Assembly (NCBI GenBank): GCA_947652605.1
Contig: OX393581.1
Coordinates: 6,762,640-6,826,639, forward strand
Direction: 5' to 3'
Source: Elmis aenea
Taxonomy: Eukaryota; Arthropoda; Insecta; Coleoptera; Elmidae
Length of the DNA stretch: 64,000 nucleotides
In this document: piece by piece, positions 26,301 through 32,300 of the stretch
Numbering within the stretch: position 1 is the stretch's first letter
Layout of the letters: the number at the start of each line of letters is the position of its first letter
Notes under the pieces: model-generated
The model's database searches: none
Seen by the model: the letters and a program-made list of their open reading frames with translations, nothing else
What the model was told of the DNA's origin: nothing
Position numbers and translations under genes: made by a program

Positions 26301-29300
26301 TTCTCGAGCGGCTCGCAAACTGCTCGTGAACACTTCGCGAACTTCTTATTTTGGTCTGTAAGATGGAGAAGTGGGGACAGTAGAGATTGCAAAAACTATA
26401 GAGGTATCACGCTAACTAGTACAGTAGCAAAATTATATGCAAGAATACTGGAGAAGACTAAGAAAGCAGATGGAAATTAAACTAGAAGAAAGTCAAATGG
26501 GTTTTAGACCAAATCGTGGAGTAAGTGATGGTTTATTTATTGTTCGGCATTTAAAACTATAAGAGGAGTGAGACAAGGCTGCATTTTAAGCCCTCTACTA
26601 TTTTCACCAGTCCAGGATATTGGAACCTGGAAAGAAAAACTGTATCAGACGTTTGCTGTGCAGTGGCATGGTAATATTTGCGAAGGATGGAAAAACACTA
26701 AAAGAAAATCTGGTTATATACTGAACAACACTTGAGACATTTGGAATGAAAATAAACCAAAAGAGGCGGAAACAATTATTATAGGAAAAAATGCATAACA
26801 CAATATGGAGCAGAGCTGGGCAAAGCACCGACCCTAAGTGCTTAAAGCACCGAGCATTCAAGCACTTGTGTAAGTGCTTGATCTAATTAAGCAGTAAGTA
26901 CTTTGGTTTTTAAAAATGCTGAAAAGCATCAAGCACTGACCAAAGTGCTTAAAAAAATTAAGCAGCAAGCATTGAGCATTTTGGAATTGCTTAAGAGAAA
27001 TTTAAAATTTAAACAGTCTTGTAGCATACATGTTAAGGATTAAATACTATGCAGCAAGCATAAATAAATTAAAAAAATGCTTATTAAGCACTGTCTTTCT
27101 AAAGTGCTTAATAAGTAGCAAGTGTTCATGAAAGTGCTTGGTGCTCTAAGCATCGAGCATCTGTTTTAGAAAGTGCTCCAAGCATTGTGCTCGAAGCATT
27201 AAAAGTGCTTAAAAAATTATTGCGTAGTAAGCATTCAAGCATTGCCCAGCTCTGATATGGAGCTGAATGAAGAAAATCTAAAACAAGTACAAACATTTAA
27301 ATATTTAGGATCGATGATAACAGAAGACGGAAAAATCAAAAAGAAAACGAGAGGCAGACCAAGGAATAGGTGGCGGGAAGGAGTAAAACAAGCACTGGAC
27401 AGTAGAGGAATAAAATAGGAGGACGTGGGAAATAAAACTCAAAACAGAAGAGAATGGAGGAAGATTTAGAAGACTCCAACAAATGAAAAATTAAAACTCA
27501 ACTACCCAATGCCTTACACCCGTGAGGGTAGATAGGCGACATGGATTAAGTATTAAGTAAAAAAGATGAAGAAAAAAGGTAGACCAGGAAAAAATGAAAA
27601 AATAAAGTGAGACCAAGACTTAACAAAGAGGAGTCAGTTGCAGAGATGTACTATAGTTAGTCAACGATAGAGAAACATAATAAAGAAGTAGTATAAAATA
27701 CCTCAACACCAAAAGATACAAGAGGATAGGATTAAGAAGAATACAAACCTTACACTACAAATGTTTTTTTGCCGACGGCAACTTTTATTTATTTAAGAAA
27801 TAATTTTCGCACCGAAACAAAAATATTTTAAGTGGCATTTTTCGCCTAGAATTTTAGTTCTTTGTCTCTAAAAATTCCATATATTTTTTTTTAGTTTTAA
27901 TCTGCCAATAATCTCTCGTTTATCGCTTTCTATTGTTCCGTAAGTAGATATAATATGAATATTATTATAACAAAGACAAACGCTATGGTTATTGCGAAAA
28001 CTCATAAACCAGCTATAATTATGCTGGATCAAAAAATGATAAAGCAGGTAGCGAATTTTAAATATTTAGGAACAATAATTGCAGAGAATCGTAAATTGGA
28101 GGAAGATCTGTATAATGGAATAGCGGTAGCGACGAAATTTTACTACGCCACTAATAAATAAGCAAGAAGGAGATATCAAAAGAAACAGACGCGAGCTTTT
28201 AAAGCAGTGTACGTACCCATTCTCACGTACAGTTCAGAAACTTGGACACTAGCACAAAAACAAAGAATTCAGACACAGGAAATGAGATTTCTAAGAAGAA
28301 TAGAGGGATGTAGACGGATTGATAAAATCAGTAGTGAAAAAATTCAAAATAACCTAGGAGTAACAGATATTAAGAAAAAGATGGAGACGAATCAATTAAG
28401 ATGGCTTCGACATCTAAGTACTACGCATGCCAGAAAAAAAGATGGAGGGAAAAAGAAATAGAGGTAGACTAAGAATAAAATGGGAAAAAGACGTGAGGAA
28501 GAGACTAGAAGAAAAAGAAGTCAGCTGGAGAGATGCGCCACAATTAGCTAACGATAGGCAGGAGTGAAGAAACATAACACAGAAATAGAAAAGCATACCT
28601 CGACACCGGAAGGTACAAGAGGAACCAATTAAGAAGAAGATGGTGTTCTGTTTCAGGTCCCTGTGTTTTAGTATCAGCAACATAAAGACATGAACGACTC
28701 CAAACTAAATTGTCTGTGTTCAGATTTTAATATAACAGCGATTGACATCGATATTTTACCTCGCGCTTTTGTTTTTATCAGCAATTGATATCTTGTTGCT
28801 TCGGTTCATAAACTTGACTGAGCAATTCTAAATAACAAAAACTTCCAAATAAAACGCCAATAACAATGTCTGAGAAAAGTTTAGGTTCTTGAACTAAGAC
28901 AGTATAGACGCGTTGGCGTGAAATGTAACTTTAGCCCCAATCACAAAGTTCACCGAGGTTAAAATTTTCCATTTGTTTTAAATAAATTGTGCTGCAATTT
29001 TATGTTATAGCTCATGGGTTAATGTACAAGTGGCGTTTCATTAAAAAATTAAATTAAATTACCACAATTTGAAGAGTTCTTTACAGTTTCGTTTTAAGTT
29101 CTTAGAAGTTTGCTAGCGTGACGACCCTTCAATATTGTAAGTGCATTTTTAATTAAACCGAGTAAATAGTTTTTTGCCTTAAATAAAGTATAAAGACTGT
29201 CTCAAACGCTAACATAGTTAACTGTAATTAAACATACTTGATCTACAATTAATTGTTTATTCTATAGAATTTGTTGATTTTAATTAATTGTTCTTGTAAA

Positions 29301-32300
29301 ATGTAGGTATGCTTCTATAAAAAAAAGTTAAACTAAACTGAGAAAACAGTACAACTAAAACAATTAAAAATTAACTTTAATTAAACTAAATATATGCTTA
29401 AAGCAAAACAAATATTGTAAGCAAAACACAGGCAAGACAGCAATTATAGGCTAAGAAAATTACTCGGCGAACATAATAAATGCGGGTTAACAATTAGTAC
29501 ATTTAAAACGAAATATATCGTTGTAGGTAGACCTAATAAACCTATGTATCTAAACAACAGCATTATTGCAAAAACAAATAAGCACAAGTACTTGGGAATA
29601 ACAGAAACCGCAAAAGGAATAGCATAGACAAATTAAAATAGTCACCAAACAACTACACAGCGTATTATGGGACGGTAAAATAACGAAAATACAAATATTA
29701 ACATTTGCAAAGCCTTAGTTAAAAGTGTTGTAAGGTAAAACTTTGGGAAATGAGTCAACTGAAACAATCAAAACAGGAGCAACAAGGTTGAATTATTGGC
29801 GCCGATGCTGCGTATGTACAAGAATGGACCATATATGAAACATGAAAATAGGGGAAGAAATGGGTGTGTGTAAAAACATAATAGAAACATTAGAAGTTAG
29901 ACAACAAATGATCATTCAAAGATGCTGTACTTGTGCTTTGTCGATCTGTCTAAAGCCTTCGATAGAGTGCCAAGGGAAAAGATCTGGAAGATATTGAAAC
30001 AAAGTAGAGTTGGAGACGGATTATTAAACGCTATCAAGAGTTTATATAAGAGTAGTAGAAATTATGTGCGAACCCATAACAGCAATTCCCAGGAATTTAT
30101 AACAACAGTGGGAGTAAGACAAGGAGGCACATTAAGTCCACTGCTCTTTATGATTCTTATAGATAAAATATCTAAAGAATGTAAGCAAAACACAAAGGAA
30201 GCCTACTGGGGCTGGAATAAACTAAAACCAATATCCCAATATCCTTAATAGAACTAGCCTTTGCAGATGATGTGGTGCTACAAGCTCAAAAGAATTGAAA
30301 AAATTAAATAAATTTTAAGTATTTATTAGGAAAGGTTGAATCCGCAAAAATTAATGATTAAATGCATTAGATTGAAATAAAGATTAAAAAAAACTTGAAT
30401 CAAATACAGTATAACCTTGGAGTGGGATAAATTTAAATCTTTTATTTAATTATCTATAAGAACTTTATTGTTCTCTTCGTGTGCCACAAAAGATACATCG
30501 CTGGCTTTATTTTATTGTTAGATTTCGCTTTTTCTACTTGAAGTAAAAATAAAAGACAATATAAAAAGGAAGTTCCATTAGCAGCAATCACTTTAGACCT
30601 ACCGAAAGTGCGTATTGTTTGTGTATATATTTCGCACAAAAAAAACAGAAATTTGCCAGTGTTGGTAATTAAGTTAGCAAACAAAAAATAACAACTGCAA
30701 ATAACATCATAATACGTCGTTATTTATAGATCAGTTACCTACATATAATAAAATCAGCACTAAATCGTCTGTTAAATTTTGAAATTTTACCAAAGGGTGA
30801 TTCAACAAGAGGTGTAGGATTTGAATTGCAGAAAAATATTCATTAGCCAAATTTTTTAAATGTTTTATCTGACAGCTGTTATCTACACAGGGTGTCCCAG
30901 ATTACATATCCAGATTACAAAATTGATCGTGCTTCACATGTTATAGCAAAAAATATGAAAATGTCGAATTTCTTTTTTCTCTGATAACCTTTTTGTCTTA
31001 ATCATAAATCAATTTTATTTGTACCTTCTGAAGATACTTTTTTATGTAGCATGTAACTATTATCTTACCAGGGAAGGTCAAGATATGTTGTCGCTGGAAT
31101 CTGATCAAGGCTGTGTTTATTGCATCAAGAATTTCAAAACTAAATATTTTCCAGAGTTATACGTGCCACTTCCAATTTCTTTTGGAAAAAGTGGGGAAAT
31201 TTGAGAAGGTGTGGTACTCGTATGGTCTCTGTTATTACTAAAATCTATGCGACTTGCATATAGGGAAAACCTATGCCAAGTTGCATAGATTTAGTTATAA
31301 TAGATACACCACAACTTCTCAAATCAAAGCGCTTTTGAAGGGGTTTCGTTTTTGACGTTTTTCTACAGAACCGTTTAAGATTTTTTCAAAAACTTTGCAC
31401 CATTTTACTTGCAAAGGATACGCGAATTCTTGATGCAATAAACACAGCCTTGATCAGATTCCAACGACAACATATCGTGACCCTCCCTGGTCAGTAAGCT
31501 CTTGATCACATAATATGATATTCGTAATATACTTTACATTGCGCATGTAATCAAGAGTTATTCAACTTGCTTAAGAGAAATTTAATTAAAGAAGGAATTA
31601 ATATACAGTCAGTCTATTTAATCAAAGCCAATAAAATTATCAAGAAAGTGATGAGATGAAAGGTTTACAAAGGGTTTTTTAAAGATGCTTTAATTTCGTA
31701 TGGTATAATTCACTGTATCATCTTTAAGTTTTTATGCTTTGACCGTACTGTGGAAAATTTCGGGCTGAAAGCAAAAATTCTGTTGAAAACTATAAAAAAA
31801 ATATAAATTGCTTCACAGACCTTAATTAAATTATGTGACACTAACAATACCAAACATTAATGAGGTAAACAATATTATAATAGAAGTAATCAATTAAGGC
31901 AATTTTGTTGCATCATGCCGGATAGCCAAGTCTCTTTTAGTGCGATATATTTACAGAAATTTACTAGCAATAAACTATTATAAACACACAATTTAATGCA
32001 AATGCTGAAAACTGCATGTAAGCAAAATAAACAGAGGCTAAGTAAATGTTTTCACACGTTCCTGTTAAACAAAGTCGTGTGCAATTTAAATGTTTATAAC
32101 CGAAACCAAACAGATTATAGTACTAAATGAATATTATCGAGTAAGCTTTGTTGCAGGAATTATTCGTTGTTTACAAAAGAGACAAAAACGGCTTGATTTA
32201 ATATAATACTAGCAGTAAAGTAAAATGGTCGAGATTATTATATAATTTTGTTGATATTAATTGAAGTGTGCTAGAAGAAACATGCAAGATTTCGGTCAAA

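Noticed and set aside
31019..31204. Frame with [20 protein letters not shown]
   Set aside because: It is the left arm of a repeat element (copy at 14058, inverted copy at 31371-31490) and has no known domain.
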